This document shows, piece by piece, positions 1 to 59,194 of a stretch of 64,000 nucleotides of DNA. The position numbers and the translations under genes are program-made. The first letter of the stretch is position 1; every line of letters begins with the position of its first letter. The notes below the pieces were generated by a model that was not told the origin of the DNA, ran no database searches, and saw only the letters and a program-made list of their open reading frames with translations. The stretch is from positions 52,915,816 through 52,979,815 of the forward strand of contig CM031614.1 of NCBI GenBank assembly GCA_018398815.1, written 5' to 3'. The stretch is from Conus ventricosus (lineage: Eukaryota > Mollusca > Gastropoda > Neogastropoda > Conidae).

Positions 1-460
1 CGAACAGCTTCAACTGTCAAACCAGCAAACATCTCTCCCACTCCAACCTAACCCTGACAGAGCATTGGCTTAGCAAATAATATGTCTGCCCCAGGAAGTC
101 ACTCCAGGTCTGTAGTTTAAGTCTCACAGTGTGGTCTGGGTCTGGGTGCTAGTCTTTCAGATGGATAATAAACCAAGTCCCCAAGCTCAGCAAGTCCTTA
201 GCACTACAACAGGACCCACACCACCCAGGGAGCTGTTCCAAGCAAAATTTTTGCAGAAAATTCTACTCTGACAGACAAACAACCACATGCACAAAGAACA
301 GCCGTCTTCCCACCCCACCCCACCCTCATCTGCACCCTCCTCCATCTGTCTAAAAAAAAAAAAGAGGTATACCACAATCTGCCAACACTTTCTCTCCAAG
401 GACAGCAACCGGAATGTCACACAGAGACATCCTTTTCTGACAAAAAAAAATATATATATA
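1..460. other. intron, no feature recognised
   Basis: Intronic sequence downstream of the last visible exon. It contains short A runs (351-363, 441-450) and a TA stretch, but nothing coding that I can support. Confidence 0.5.
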
Positions 461-1385
461 CAGGGCTGCCTACCCCCTTCCGCCTCTTTCAGGGACATAC
501 TTTTTCAAAACCAGGGACACTGACTGATTTCCAGGGACACATGCAGCGGTAGCACATATCACAACCACATCAACATTAAAGTGAAAGTTTACCTTTATTT
601 ACACTATGTACAACTTCTACAATGCTACTTTGCTTCTAGCGCACGGAAACTTCTTTGCGATGTCCGAGTCAGGGAACATCAATTTAACGCCTCTGTTTAG
701 CTTGTCCAGCGCAGCCATCGGCAAATTCAGTTCAGCTGCAAGGTCAACCATCATCGTTTCAGCTCTTATGACGTCAAAAGTTTCCTGACTGGTTGACGTC
801 TGAGCGCGCTGAAAGAATCCGCTATGTTACAAGATTTCTCGCTCTCACGGATTTTTGTGTTCTTCTTGTGCTTTTCAGTGGCGACATGACGGGTTATTTC
901 ATCCCTACCTCCAGATCCGATGGAGAACTCACACGCACAAATTTCACAAGACGCGTAAGTCTCGATCTTGCCACGCTTGATGAACGGCCAGGTTTCCGTA
1001 TATTTTGACAGGAATGTCTGCCGACGTTTCTTCTTCTTGAGAGAAGCCCCATAGTCGAGATCGCCGTCGGTATTTTTACGCTTTCCCCGTTTCGCGTCCA
1101 TTTTTCTCGCTTTCAAAACTCGGGAAGACGGTGTATGTGCATGCGCACTGGTCAGTTCGGCAATGTTCGGATCTTTCCGACGGATTTGGTCAGGATGGCC
1201 ATGACCGAAGTCGGTCAGTCGGTGATCAGCTGACGAACTCGACTTCGTTTTTTTGTTGTTGTTGTTTTCTCCCGAATTTTTTTTTCGCGGGACATAGAAT
1301 AAAAAAGTGGATTCCAGGGACAGGCTGCATGATTTCATTATTTCGGGGGACAAATACGGATACTCCGGGACGGTAGGCAGCCATG
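461..1385 (-). mobile_element. non-autonomous hAT-like DNA transposon
   Basis: Terminal inverted repeats are visible: CAGGGCTGCCTACC at 461 and its near-perfect complement ending at 1385. An 8-bp duplication, tatatata, lies on both sides (453-460 and 1386-1393), the duplication length typical of hAT. The 925-bp element holds one BED-finger ORF on the minus strand and no RNase-H-like transposase. Because the target is an AT dinucleotide run, the duplication alone is weak; the repeats and ORF make the case. It lies in the intron after the last visible PLEKHA exon. Confidence 0.8.
617..1101 (-). pseudogene. BED-type zinc-finger ORF of the hAT-like element (frameshifted)
   Basis: From a Met at 1101 the frame reads a basic leader (DAKRGKRKN), then TWPFIKRGKIETYASCEIC. 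A Cys-x2-Cys and His-x5-His pair form a BED-like DNA-binding finger (CEIC, RHVATEKH). At the A run 776-779 one base appears lost. The downstream frame then reads LAAELNLPMAALDKLN and MFPDSDIAKKF, a block common in hAT-derived proteins, before a stop at 617-619. Restored length is about 161 residues. The catalytic domain is absent, so it cannot be a full transposase; it could be a domesticated or truncated N-terminal protein. Confidence 0.7.
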
Positions 1386-1541
1386 TATATATAACACAAT
1401 TCAATGCAATGCAATGTAAAATAATTCAAAGCAACACAACCCCTCCACATAAACTGTTCCTCCCCTTCCATCTTTCGACTTCCCACTTCAGACTCCCCAC
1501 TCCCTCCCCATCTCTGCCACCCTGCCCCTTCCTCCCTTTAC

Positions 1542-48606
<47,065 letters not shown>

Positions 48607-49131
48607 CTGCAGACACACACACCATCAAGAAAACACTCAAACAACCACCGCTTCAAAACATGATCCTCTTACTCGTTGTCAGCACATCAACACATGCAAC
48701 AGCAAGCAAGTTTACAGACTTTGGCAAATCCTGTCGCCTGAAATACACATCAATATATCTAAGTAAAAGACAATGATAAAAAAAAAAAATCTAGTTTCTA
48801 TGAGATTAAAAAATCTAGTTTCTACTTTAGCTTCTTACCATTTAAAATCTTCTTTATATTTGATGCAAACAGGGCAAATGCTATATTTAGCCGTGATTTT
48901 TTTCCCCATACACTAAAAATAAGTTCAGCTTTTTTTTTTTTTTCACCAACCACAAAAAAAATGGCAACCCCCTGTGATTGGGACACTACAAGGAAGTGCT
49001 GTTGGAATTTTCACTCTCTTCACAAACCACGGCAACGCACCGACAACCACTCGCAGGAAAACATAACCCCACCACTCCAATACAATGAGCACACTTTTAC
49101 ACACACCACACACACACACACACACACCACA

Positions 49132-49352
49132 CAACACAGAGCTAATTATCTGAGGAAATTCTGTTAAAACCTCATTCTTCACAGCTAATTACCAGATGAA
49201 ATTCAGTTCAAACCACATTCATCCACAGTTAATTATCAGACGAAATTTTGTTAAAAACTGCATTCCTCCACAGCTCATTATCACATGAAATTTTGCTCAC
49301 ACCACATTCCTCCACAGCCAATTATCAGATGAAATTTTGCTCAAACAACATT
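49132..49352. repeat. about four tandem copies of a 58-60-bp unit
   Basis: Repeated phrase cacagctaattatcagatga followed by aattttgctcaaacc and cattcctc. Copies differ at several sites. Confidence 0.8.
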
Positions 49353-49359
49353 CCTCCAT

Positions 49360-50374
49360 AACGTAATGCATATCCTTCTGCTTTTCATGATTTTTTTCTA
49401 CATGATTTTTTGCTTTAAAGGGTACTATAACCCGCATGTCAATGTGAACTAAAACACTGGTTTTAAAACAGATGAACACAGAATTAAATGACCGACAGGC
49501 AGAAAGAAAAGTTAGGAAAGCTGTAAAACGACAGAGGCTAAAACTAATCATGTGGTTTTCATGTTCATCAGGACATGTGATGCTTCACACACAATCACAG
49601 TTACAGACTGGAAAGAACAGTCCTCGTGACAGCGACATCCAGTGTGTATCAGACAGACACTGACCAGGGTACTCTGTCATTAACACAACTAAACCAAAGG
49701 CATACTTCTACATTCGTTTGCTAGCCCTGGATAGACACAGCGACTTCTCCTACCATCAGAACCTGACAAAAGCCTTAGTGCAAAGAACATTTTCAGTCAC
49801 TGGTTAAAAACTACAAAATTACAAACAGAACACAAACTAAAGCACACAGGATATGCATAACTGATGTCTGAGCTGTACTCTCTATCTACATATGAATATA
49901 AAATAAAGTCAAAAGCCAATCCAGTTGCCTAGTCCCTACACACACAGTGTCCATGCTGTTGAACAGGACTTAAGACTGAACAGCATCAAAAGGGAGGAAA
50001 TCTGTTGGAAGGAATGCAGAGACTCAGAAAAAACTTGTTTACAGAAACATTTTTGAATACCATAGATATCATACTTGTAACAAAAAACAATGCAGCTGAT
50101 ATTAGGGATTGAAAAAAACATTTGCAAAGAGACACATGAAAAAAGGCATCTACAATTCAAAGAATGTGATTTTCTTTTTAAAGCTTCTACAAAAAAGAAA
50201 TGACAGGCCATTCTTAGAACCCATAATTTCAAATCTGTCGTCAGTGCGAAAATGCTGTAACATTAAGCTATCTTCCCGATAAATAATGTATCTTACAATC
50301 TCTAAACATAATGAATGCATGTCACTAAAACATCGCAATTCAAATCACATCCAGTTTATTCCCCTGGGTCTCTG
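49360..50374. other. no feature recognised
   Basis: AT-rich, unique-looking sequence with short frames on both strands. It would be in an upstream intron or the 5' flank of the PLEKHA-like gene. Confidence 0.45.
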
Positions 50375-51285
50375 CAGGGGCGGATCAGTTACTTAGAGAG
50401 GGGGGGATTCCAAAGTGGGGCAGGGGTCCAGGGGCCGCCCAGGCCCTGGTGGGGTCCAGGGGCAAAGACCCGGTGGGGGGTCTGGGGGGCAAAGCCCCCC
50501 AGAAGCTGAAGATATTTTCACTTTCTGAGGTGCTTTGGAGGCCTCTCCTGGTGTCTATTTACTATGAATCTGTACACAAATATGTCTGGACATTTTTTTG
50601 CAGAAAGGCACTGTGATCAACGAAAATACATAAACTTACTTACATAGGTTGACTGAGTGGGACAGGAGGGGCATCCATAGTTGCTCCACTGTTTACAGGA
50701 AATTCTTTGGCAGCAACTGCATATAGGACCTATACTTTGTAGCATAGGAGTCCACAGCTGCTTCAATATCAATGGGTATGTCACGATGGACCCTCATGAG
50801 CGCAAGACCATTCAGACGGCCTGCTCCCATTGATGTGCGCGTGTAGGTTTTCAACGACCTCAGCCCAGAAATGGTCCTCTTTGCAGCTAAACAAACTGAT
50901 AAATACGCTGGCCGCGATTTGTATACACTGTGTTGAAAAACTCTTCAACTCCCGCAAGCTTCTCCACGACTTCTTTCTCTTCGCGATTCGCGCTCGTAAA
51001 CAAAGAGAGCGCAAGGGAAGTAAGTCTGCCGATGTTGAAAGATACGTCTTTCCACCACATACTTTCAAAAGAATCAGCATCCCGCACGATGCAGGGGCAG
51101 AAAATAAGATGTGTTAACGTGTTAACATGTTCAAATTTATTTCTTTTCTTTTTCTGAGAGATGAATTTGGTATTTTTCTTTTTTCAAAAAAGAAATTATA
51201 AAGCTGAGAGTTTTTTGTTGTTTTTTTTTAGGGGGGGGGGGGGGGGTTCCGGAACCCCTGGAACCCCCCCTCAGATCCGCCCCTG
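50375..51285 (-). mobile_element. hAT-like DNA transposon derivative with transposase remnant
   Basis: Inverted ends CAGGGGCGGATC (50375) and GATCCGCCCCTG (ends 51285). A 5-bp direct repeat, ctctg, flanks them (50370-50374 and 51286-51290). Some hAT groups make 5-bp duplications, others 8. The inside holds a C-terminal piece of a hAT-type transposase. G runs near 50400 and 51231-51246. Confidence 0.78.
50693..51087 (-). pseudogene. hAT transposase C-terminal fragment
   Basis: One frame reads EKEVVEKLAGVEEFFNTVY. After a shift near 50890 another reads LAAKRTISGLRSLKTYTRT, then MGAGRLNGLALMRVHRDI and a stop at 50693. The R-S-LKTY..(S/T)M..RLNGLALxxxHRDI block is the hallmark of the hAT dimerisation region. 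The catalytic part is missing. Confidence 0.78.
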
Positions 51286-51529
51286 CTCTGAATGACAAAC
51301 CCATCAAAATGTCCAATTATATCACAGTGCCCGCTTTGGGTCTGACAGACACGTTCATGAACTCACGCCACACGGCCAGGGGCAGGTAAGCTAGTGTGGC
51401 TGTTGGCGGCCTCTGAACTGAACACTAACAGGGGCGGACAACTGGGGCATGCTCAGCTAGGCAACGACGGTGCTGATTTCAAAGTGAGGTGACGGCAGGC
51501 GGAAATGGAAACAAATTTTAAAAAGAATT

Positions 51530-51915
51530 TATAGCAAATCCCCCAGACAACAGGGACAAACAAATTACAAGACAAAACACGACGTGTTTTGACCTCTTAG
51601 GTCTTCTTCGCGCAAGATACACAACATTCAGGACAATGAAAATGAAGAATGAGCGATCACTTACCTTCTTGAATTCAGTGCAAGATGGGTGTTGGAACGA
51701 AGAATGAGCAATCACTTAACTTGTTGAATTCGGCACAAGATGGCCGTTGAAATACACCCATCTTGCACTGAATTCAAGAAGGTAAGTGACAGCTCATTCT
51801 TCATTTTCACTGTCCTGAATGTTGTTTAGCTTGCCGGAAGAAGACCCAAGAGGTTGAACTGCCTCATGTTTTGTCTTGCAGTTTGTTTCTCCCTGACGTT
51901 CGGCAGATTTACAGT
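51530..51915. repeat. dispersed hairpin-motif repeat, copies 2 and 3 as an inverted pair
   Basis: Minus-strand copy around 51581-51612 (gacctcttaggtcttcttcg) and plus-strand copy around 51833-51860 (ccggaagaagacccaagagg). Each is preceded on its own strand by gaattcaagaaggtaagtga and tgtcctgaatgttgt. The arms face each other across a 100-bp centre, so the locus could fold as a large hairpin. Confidence 0.65.
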
Positions 51916-52972
51916 AAATTCTTTTCAAAATTGATGACAGTGCTGTTGCAAATCTTGGCAAAAAAAAAGTGCGGTGTTTACTGCAAACCGTGCACAACTT
52001 TCACACTGTACTCATTATGGAATACAACTCCTCCCTTTCTCACTCCATATCTTTATTTTCATTTTCGTCTGTTTCTGGCTAACGTATATTATTTCCCCGC
52101 AGTGTGAGAAGATAGCTGCCATGATTATTGTGCAACAATCAAACACGCAAAATGTGATCTAGGACAAAAGCGTTGCCGTTCCTGTTGATCTTGCCCATAT
52201 TTCTGTCAACACACTTTCTATTGCCCCCCCCCCCCCCCCCAAACATTATGTATTGTTTCAGATGTTAGGTATGAGCACACAATGATGTGTGTGGTGTGTG
52301 TGGTGTGTGTGTGTGTGTTGTGGTGTGTGTGATGCACATACACATGCATTCCTGCATTTATGCGTGCTTGTATATGTGTGTATGCGAGGAGTGGGAAATG
52401 TGACACTGGAAGCCTTTCTGGGTTCTCAGCGCTGACAGCACTCGACTCTCTCCATGACCTTGTCAGTAGTGCCTGTCCCTGTGTCGCAGGAATTCTCCTA
52501 TACACACAGGTATGCTGGCGATCACTACCTCAAAACACTCCACTCTTGTTTTATGGACCACAGGCACCCACAGGTACACAAAATGTAACCAGTCACACTG
52601 TATCCCACAGGCCCCCACCTTCTACACATCACTCTCACATACAGCGCATCCTCACCAACATGGTTGCATACATACATACATACAAAAGCACACACATGCC
52701 ACACACACACACACACACTTATCCTCCCTCCCCTCACCCCTCCACCCTCCCACCTCTAATCCATGACACTAGGACAATCTGTTCAATAAATAAATCTTGT
52801 GTGGAAAGTGGGAAGACTTATTAAAGCATGGAAGTTGTTGCCCGATTCTGCTATATTAGCTTTACGCTGCATAGAGCACATTCTTATCTCAGGCTTCCTA
52901 ACATCTTTGACTAGTCTGTGATCTTTCTCTTTTACACATGGAATCCTGGGACATGTTTGTAAATACGAGTGT

Positions 52973-52973
52973 G

Positions 52974-53018
<45 letters not shown>

Positions 53019-53026
53019 GTGTGTGT

Positions 53027-53060
<34 letters not shown>

Positions 53061-53073
53061 CACATATGGTGTA

Positions 53074-53126
<53 letters not shown>

Positions 53127-53225
53127 GCGCATGCGTGCATGTGCGCGCACGCGTGTGTGTGTTCATGCATGCACACAGGCGCATGCACGCACACATGCAC
53201 ATGTATGCGAGTGTGTGTGTGTGTG
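52973..53225. repeat. TA then TG/CG-rich microsatellite
   Basis: (TA)n 52975-53017 followed by GT repeats with GTGC and GCGC breaks to 53225. Confidence 0.95.
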
Positions 53226-53408
53226 TACGGACATTAGACAAACACAACCACACACATGTTCGCACGTGCATACACACGTGATGTAGAGAGAGAAGGTGAT
53301 GTAGAGAGAGAAGGCGAACAGGCATCAGTGAGCCAAGGGCAAGGAGATAGTATTTATTCAACCTCTCCCCATTCTACCTGCAGGGTCATACATCACACAA
53401 GGTCACAG

Positions 53409-53410
<2 letters not shown>

Positions 53411-53464
<54 letters not shown>
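53411..53464. repeat. CA microsatellite
   Basis: About 27 repeats. Confidence 0.95.
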
Positions 53465-53467
<3 letters not shown>

Positions 53468-53758
53468 GCACCCCCACCACTCCCCCATCTCCACTGAACC
53501 TCACAGGGCAGTTAGATGACCTTTTCCACTGATCCAACCGGCACCCAGTGAAGGCTGGATAAGGCTGGATGGTGGGGGAGGGGGGGGTAGAAGGGGGAGG
53601 TTGGGAACTGGGGGGGGGGGGGGGTGCTATCTCCACAGGACTTGGCCATTCTTCCTCAAGAGCACTCTTTACTTGTGTCTTTTTATCATTTCAGGGTCAT
53701 TTGTGAGGGCACCTGTTCCGGGTGGAGGTGTTCCGCCTGCATTGTTGTAGGGATTGGG

Positions 53759-53759
<1 letters not shown>

Positions 53760-53815
<56 letters not shown>

Positions 53816-53819
53816 CGTG

Positions 53820-53858
<39 letters not shown>

Positions 53859-53924
53859 TCTGCGCGGCGGCGCGCATGCGTGCGACGATGCGTGCGTATG
53901 TGTGAGTGAGTGGTGAGTGAGTGA

Positions 53925-53981
<57 letters not shown>

Positions 53982-53996
53982 TGTATGTGTGAGTGA

Positions 53997-54059
<63 letters not shown>

Positions 54060-54062
54060 CGT

Positions 54063-54111
<49 letters not shown>

Positions 54112-54170
54112 CATGTGTGTGTGCGTGCGTGGATGCGTGTGTGTGTGTGTGTGTGTGCGTGTGTGTGTGA
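53760..54170. repeat. long TG/CGTG/GAGT compound microsatellite
   Basis: About 410 bases alternating (TG)n, (CGTG)n and (GTGA)n. The long open frames on both strands here are artefacts of the repeat. Confidence 0.95.
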
Positions 54171-54544
54171 AAAAGAGAGCCTGCTGAAAGGAAAACCCTT
54201 GTGGTGCTGGAGGGTCCTGTCATTCTTAAGTGCTGCAGTATCTGCACGAATTTTAGGAAGAAAAAGAAGGGATCTGGTTCCAAATGTCAGATGGAACCGT
54301 GACGTCAACAGTGAACGCTGACGTCAACACGCTCACACCTTTGTCTGTCTGTCTGTCTGCGTGACCTCCAATGGAAATAAGCATGCAATCCCACGAAGTA
54401 GCATGTACTGAATACAGTCGCATTGATTTGCTCTCTGGAGAATTTCGCTATGTGCATTTCATAATGTCTGTTAAATTTTAAACGCTAGCGCACCGTCAAA
54501 AAAAAAAAACAAAAAAAAAACGAAAAACAAAAAATGTGTGTGGG

Positions 54545-55030
54545 TCCATTTTGCGCTTAAGTGGAGGAAGATATGTGATTGCTCGTTCATTTATATTGTC
54601 CTAAGTGTTTTTTTTATCTTGCCTGAAGAAGACCTATGAGGCTAAGAGATCGAAACGTATCGTGTTTTGTGATTCGTTTGTCTACTTTCTTTTTTTTTTT
54701 TTTTTTTTTTTTGCGGTGCACTATTACTAACATCTAAAATGTGAGTTTCAAAAAGGAGTGACTGAGGGCGGAAAATGAAGCAAAATTTAGAAAGAGACGG
54801 AGTTGGTTACCGCCAATGACACTGACAGAGTACTGGACAGAATACAATGCATTTCGACCTCTTGGGTCTTCTTTAGGCGAAAACAAATAACATTTAGGAC
54901 AGTGAGGTCAAAATGCATTGTGTCTTGTCCTGAACTCTTGTCTGTGTACTCAGCGGTAACTAAACCCCCTCTCTAAAATTTGTTCAGATTTCCACCTGCA
55001 GTCTGTCTCACTTTGCAACTCAATGTCCGT
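54545..55030. repeat. dispersed hairpin-motif repeat, copies 4 and 5 plus a fragment
   Basis: Plus-strand motif at 54621-54656 (gcctgaagaagacctatgag, later gatcgaaacg). Minus-strand motif at 54851-54879 (tttcgacctcttgggtcttc). A plus-strand fragment follows from about 54905. Same flanking blocks as the other copies. Confidence 0.62.
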
Positions 55031-55072
55031 TGTCGGTGACATCTGAACAAGACGTTATTATTGGTTAAAAAT

Positions 55073-55393
55073 ACGCCTTGGCTTAAGGCTGTGTCAGACC
55101 AATTGACATAGGCCAGAACACCAAGGCTACATCAAAATGTTGTTATGCTCTGCATAGTTAGTATGTGGGGATTGTCTTCAGTCGTGACAAGCTCCTAGCA
55201 TAACAACAGTCTCCCAAATCCCCCGAAGTCGGAGTGTGGCTGCCCATGTGGCGGGGTAATCAAAAACGGTCACACACGTAATGTTCTCATCCCCAGCTGA
55301 TGCATTTGTGCCATAGTGTTCAAATACTTCGGCTGTTCGGATGATCCCTGGAGTCTTTTAGCCAGGTACGACAACAACAACAACAACAACAAC
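55073..55393 (+). mobile_element. SINE family B, copy 3
   Basis: Full-length copy in the opposite orientation to copies 1 and 2, ending in (AAC)n at 55370-55393. Flanked by attggttaaaaat and attggttgaaaat (55060-55072, 55394-55406; one mismatch). Core at 55219-55277. Confidence 0.86.
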
Positions 55394-55457
55394 ATTGGTT
55401 GAAAATTCATTTCTCTGCTTTCTTGTTGCATATTAGAATGCTTTCAAAGTGGGGTGA

Positions 55458-55512
55458 GATAAGATAATGTTGCTTATAGCCCAGCCGACCGCAAAGGGCC
55501 ACATCAGGGCTG
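55458..55512 (-). mobile_element. micro-retroposon copy 4 (55 bp)
   Basis: Flanked by a perfect 16-bp duplication tttcaaagtggggtga (55442-55457 and 55513-55528). It contains tgttgcttatagcccagccg and gaccgcaaagggccac, with a short GATAA-type tail. Confidence 0.92.
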
Positions 55513-55794
55513 TTTCAAAGTGGGGTGACTGCATGCCGAAACTAAAACATGAAAAAAAAAAAAACGCCCAAAATTACAAAAGGAATGAACAAACAAATTA
55601 AAAAGAAACACAGAAATAAACAAACAAAAACACAGCATCTTAATTTACTGTTTTGTTGTTGTTTTTTTTCAGGCAGGACATATAATCAAAAGATGAAAAC
55701 AAAGGACAAACAGACAGTGGTTAGTCTCATCAATATGGGTGCAAACAAGTTGTCTGTTTATCCTTTGTTCTTCATTGTTTGAAAGCTGTTTTGC

Positions 55795-55920
55795 GCTTAG
55801 ATTGAAGAGATAGGTGACAGGCTGTTTGTCCTTTGTTTTCGCTGTTTTGAACGTTCTCTGTCGTGTCTGAAGAAGGCCGAACAGGTCCAACGTGCTGTTT
55901 GCTTCATAATTTATTTGTTC
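55795..55920 (+). repeat. dispersed hairpin-motif repeat, copy 6, diverged
   Basis: Motif gtctgaagaaggccgaacag then gtccaacgtg at 55866-55893. The hairpin arms have changed together (GGCC type) compared with the other copies. Confidence 0.5.
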
Positions 55921-56211
55921 CCTCATCTAGTGGCTCGGTAATTCTGTTGTTTTTTGCTACTGTTAGAAATCATTACATTGCACTCTTTGTGCTGTGTTTT
56001 CCATGTCTTTGCACTTGTTTTAAGGACCACTGCACCCTCTTTCAGTCTCACTTGTTACTTCATTCTGTCCTCTACCTTACAGACTGAATAGCGTCTCCTC
56101 TCTTTTACCAGCCGCATGGACAGACTGGGCGTATTGGGTATCATTCAGGACATAGACCTCACTTGATGACAGACCTCACTGACACTATGTCTGTCTCCTG
56201 TCCTTTGAGAG

Positions 56212-56212
<1 letters not shown>

Positions 56213-56277
<65 letters not shown>

Positions 56278-56577
56278 GTGTGCAGTGTGGTGTGTGTGTG
56301 TGTGTGATGTGCACGTCTATGTGAGTGTGTGTATGCATACATGCGTGTGTGTGTGCATGTGTACTTGTGCACGCATGAGTGTGTGTGTGTCTGTGTATGT
56401 GTGCATGTATGTGTGTGTGCACGTATGCATGTGTGTGTGTCTGTGTATGTGTGTGTACATGTATGCATGTGCATGTATGTGTGTGTATGTGTATACATGA
56501 ATGTATGCATGTGTGTGTGTGTGTGTGGTGTGTGTGTGTGTGTGTGCATGCATGTGAGTGTGCGTATACATGTGTGA
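56213..56577. repeat. GT-rich compound microsatellite
   Basis: Pure GT 56215-56275, then GT broken by GCAT, GTAT and CTGT phrases to 56577. Confidence 0.95.
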
Positions 56578-56652
56578 ATGACAGTGATCACACACATCAC
56601 AATGTATCCATACTGCATGCAGCTACAGACGCATGCCTAACTGACTTCATCT

Positions 56653-56795
56653 ATGCAGCTTACACATCATCAGTTGCATGTCGAAATCAGTGCAAGCATG
56701 ACAAAGTGTCCGTGCAAAGATGACTATGCAGCTTACACATCATCAGTTGCATGTCGAATCAGTGCAAGCATGACAAAGTGTCCGTGCAAAGATGA
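56653..56795. repeat. 72-bp direct duplication
   Basis: Two adjacent copies of gcttacacatcatcagttgc to gtccgtgcaaagatgac, differing by one base gap. Confidence 0.93.
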
Positions 56796-56901
56796 CAATG
56801 TGTCCACACACAAGAAACGGAGCATGAAACAAAACCACAAAGATGAACAGTGAAAGTAAGAAGACAGTAAGAAAACACTCTCTACAAACAACAACAACAA
56901 C

Positions 56902-56903
<2 letters not shown>

Positions 56904-56957
<54 letters not shown>
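56904..56957. repeat. CA microsatellite
   Basis: About 27 CA repeats preceded by (CAA)n. Confidence 0.95.
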
Positions 56958-56959
<2 letters not shown>

Positions 56960-57320
56960 GAGCATTCTAGTCCACTGCAAACTGGCTTTACCAACACAAA
57001 AATTCTTAAGCTTAACACACACTAGAGATGAGAACTATGGGTAAGCAAGCACTCCACACATAAGACACAGTGGGATATTCCAATCACAAATACTTATGCA
57101 GACCCAACAAAATATAACAATACTTCAACACATACCTCTACATCACACATAACAGCAGAACATAAACCGTACATTATAATAAGCACATAAACCGTACATT
57201 ATAATAAGCACAGGTGATCACTTCACAATCACACACACAGTGGCAATGCATCACAATCACACACAGTGACAATGCATCACAATCACACACAGTGACAATG
57301 CCAAATATAAGCCACTGTGT

Positions 57321-57408
57321 AAGATAAGATAAGATAATGTTGCTTATAGCCCAGCCGACCGCAAAGGGCCATATCAGGGCTGTCACCACGTTAAAATCAA
57401 CTCACCAG
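57321..57408 (-). mobile_element. micro-retroposon copy 5, near full length (88 bp)
   Basis: Flanked by a perfect 12-bp duplication aagccactgtgt (57309-57320 and 57409-57420). On its sense strand it begins ctggtgagttgattttaacg, the same 5' end as the copy at 13033, and ends in attatcttatcttatctt. Two copies starting at the same base suggest that this is the full length. Confidence 0.92.
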
Positions 57409-57639
57409 AAGCCACTGTGTCATGATAATAACAAGAGACAGAGTGTAACACTGGCCAACATGTCAACACAAACACATGATAATGTCAATCACAGTGATAC
57501 ACTCACGCCCAAGGCAGAGTTGACAAGACTACGTGCATTGAAAAAAACAACAACTGTGAAACACACCTGTAATTAAAGAGCAGACCACGCTACATCAAAC
57601 ACAACCACACGTTCACAAACAACAGAGCACAATGACACA

Positions 57640-57935
57640 CAACAACACAGCACACATGTGCAACACAGCACACATGTACAACACAGCACACATACAGTAC
57701 AACACAGCACACATGTACAACACAGCACACGTGTACAACACAGCACACGTGTACAACACAGCACACGTGTACCACAACACAGCACACATGTGCAACACAG
57801 CACACATGTACAACACAGCACACATGTACAACACAGCACACATGTACAACACAGCACACGTGTACCACAACACAGCACACATGTACGACACAGCACACGT
57901 GTACAACACAGCACACATGTACCCGGCATTCCTGG
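57640..57935. repeat. 15-16-bp minisatellite, about 18 copies
   Basis: Unit acacagcacacatgtaca with variants acgtgtac and gtaccacaac. The open frames through it are repeat artefacts. Confidence 0.92.
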
Positions 57936-58139
57936 CACATCTGAAACAGGCCACAAGAAAAACAACAGATTCAGAAATTCATGCTGGCAAAAAGGTGGGT
58001 TTTTTTTTTTTCCTGTGCATACAGACTAAGAAGGAAGTTATTTTCTAAACGCTGGAAGAAGGTACATGTATTAAATTGAATAAAAGAAGGCCAGGAAGAT
58101 TCATCAGCTGATTTACAATTCAATGAAGGTAGGTAATTT

Positions 58140-58180
58140 ACTTTGCAGTCAGCTGGACTGCACGCAACATTACCTTACCT
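58140..58180 (+). mobile_element. micro-retroposon copy 6, short and diverged (41 bp)
   Basis: ctttgcagtcagctggactg then gcaacattaccttacct, matching the 3' half of the family with a TTACC-type tail. Flanked by a 10-bp duplication taggtaattt (58130-58139 and 58181-58190). Confidence 0.75.
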
Positions 58181-58278
58181 TAGGTAATTTCCAATTATAA
58201 CAGGGGAAAAAAAGTTGCGATTATCAGTAATTCTCCTCTTGACTAATCAGCATCAACATTCTAGTCACCGATACCAAG

Positions 58279-58283
<5 letters not shown>

Positions 58284-58326
<43 letters not shown>

Positions 58327-58479
58327 CACACACACACACACACACACAGTCAAACATACACACACATGCATGACATATACACCACAAACACAGGCACCCC
58401 ACAAACACACACACGTCTATCTTTCTTCACACCACTTCTAGTTGTAATGATATGAGAAACAGATGAAACAGACTTGCTC

Positions 58480-58545
<66 letters not shown>
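58284..58545. repeat. CT and CA microsatellites
   Basis: (CT)n 58284-58322, CA 58328-58348, CA 58486-58542. Confidence 0.95.
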
Positions 58546-58546
<1 letters not shown>

Positions 58547-59194
58547 GCGCATGCACATACACATATACCTTCAGGTGTGCACACACATGCACACATTCAT
58601 GCATACACACAAGAAACTGAGGGAAAGAATGAAAGAAACAGAGGCAGAGAGAGAAAGTGAAGGATACACAGAAAGTGGGAGGGAGGGGGGTAGGGAAGAA
58701 GGGGAGACTAAGAGCAACAGACAACAAAGGGTAACAGTTTTAGCAATAAGCCACAAAGGGAGATAAAACAGACAAGAGACCCACACAGACACACAACTGT
58801 GAACTGCTGACAAACTGTACAGGAAGTCTGTGTTTTGTCAGTGGAGCCGTCTTCAGTCGTGTTGTTCCTGTCTTACACTACAGACCATTCCCTGCCTAAA
58901 TACAGCGGGCAGCCAACAAACTGTGACCGCCCTGTCCTCCACACTTCACTGCACACAGGACAGGTACAGAACCACGCTGAGCTTGCTTGTAGCTTTTAAA
59001 GGAGTCTCCAAACGTGGACGCTTCTGGAACGTTGTGTGTGTCCAGCATCAACACGGTTATGTTGCCATCCCCTTTCAGCAACATTGCCAGCTATGTGTTG
59101 AAAGGTGATTACCAGGGCTGTGAGTGGCTTTGCTTATTAGCTCTTTCATCTCTGATCTTGATCCTAGCAGTTTAGGTGTCCACAGATTCTGATG

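Noticed and set aside
53669..54321. Long Thr-His or Cys-Val open frames on both strands
   Set aside because: They are translations of CA/TG dinucleotide repeats, which lack stops in several frames. The same applies at 4471-4996, 12530-12814, 20820-21241, 47000-47420, 56145-56720, 61089-61446 and 61807-62406.
57573..57965. 130-codon Cys-Val-Leu repeat protein
   Set aside because: It is one reading of a 15-16-bp minisatellite; parallel open frames of similar length exist in the other frames.
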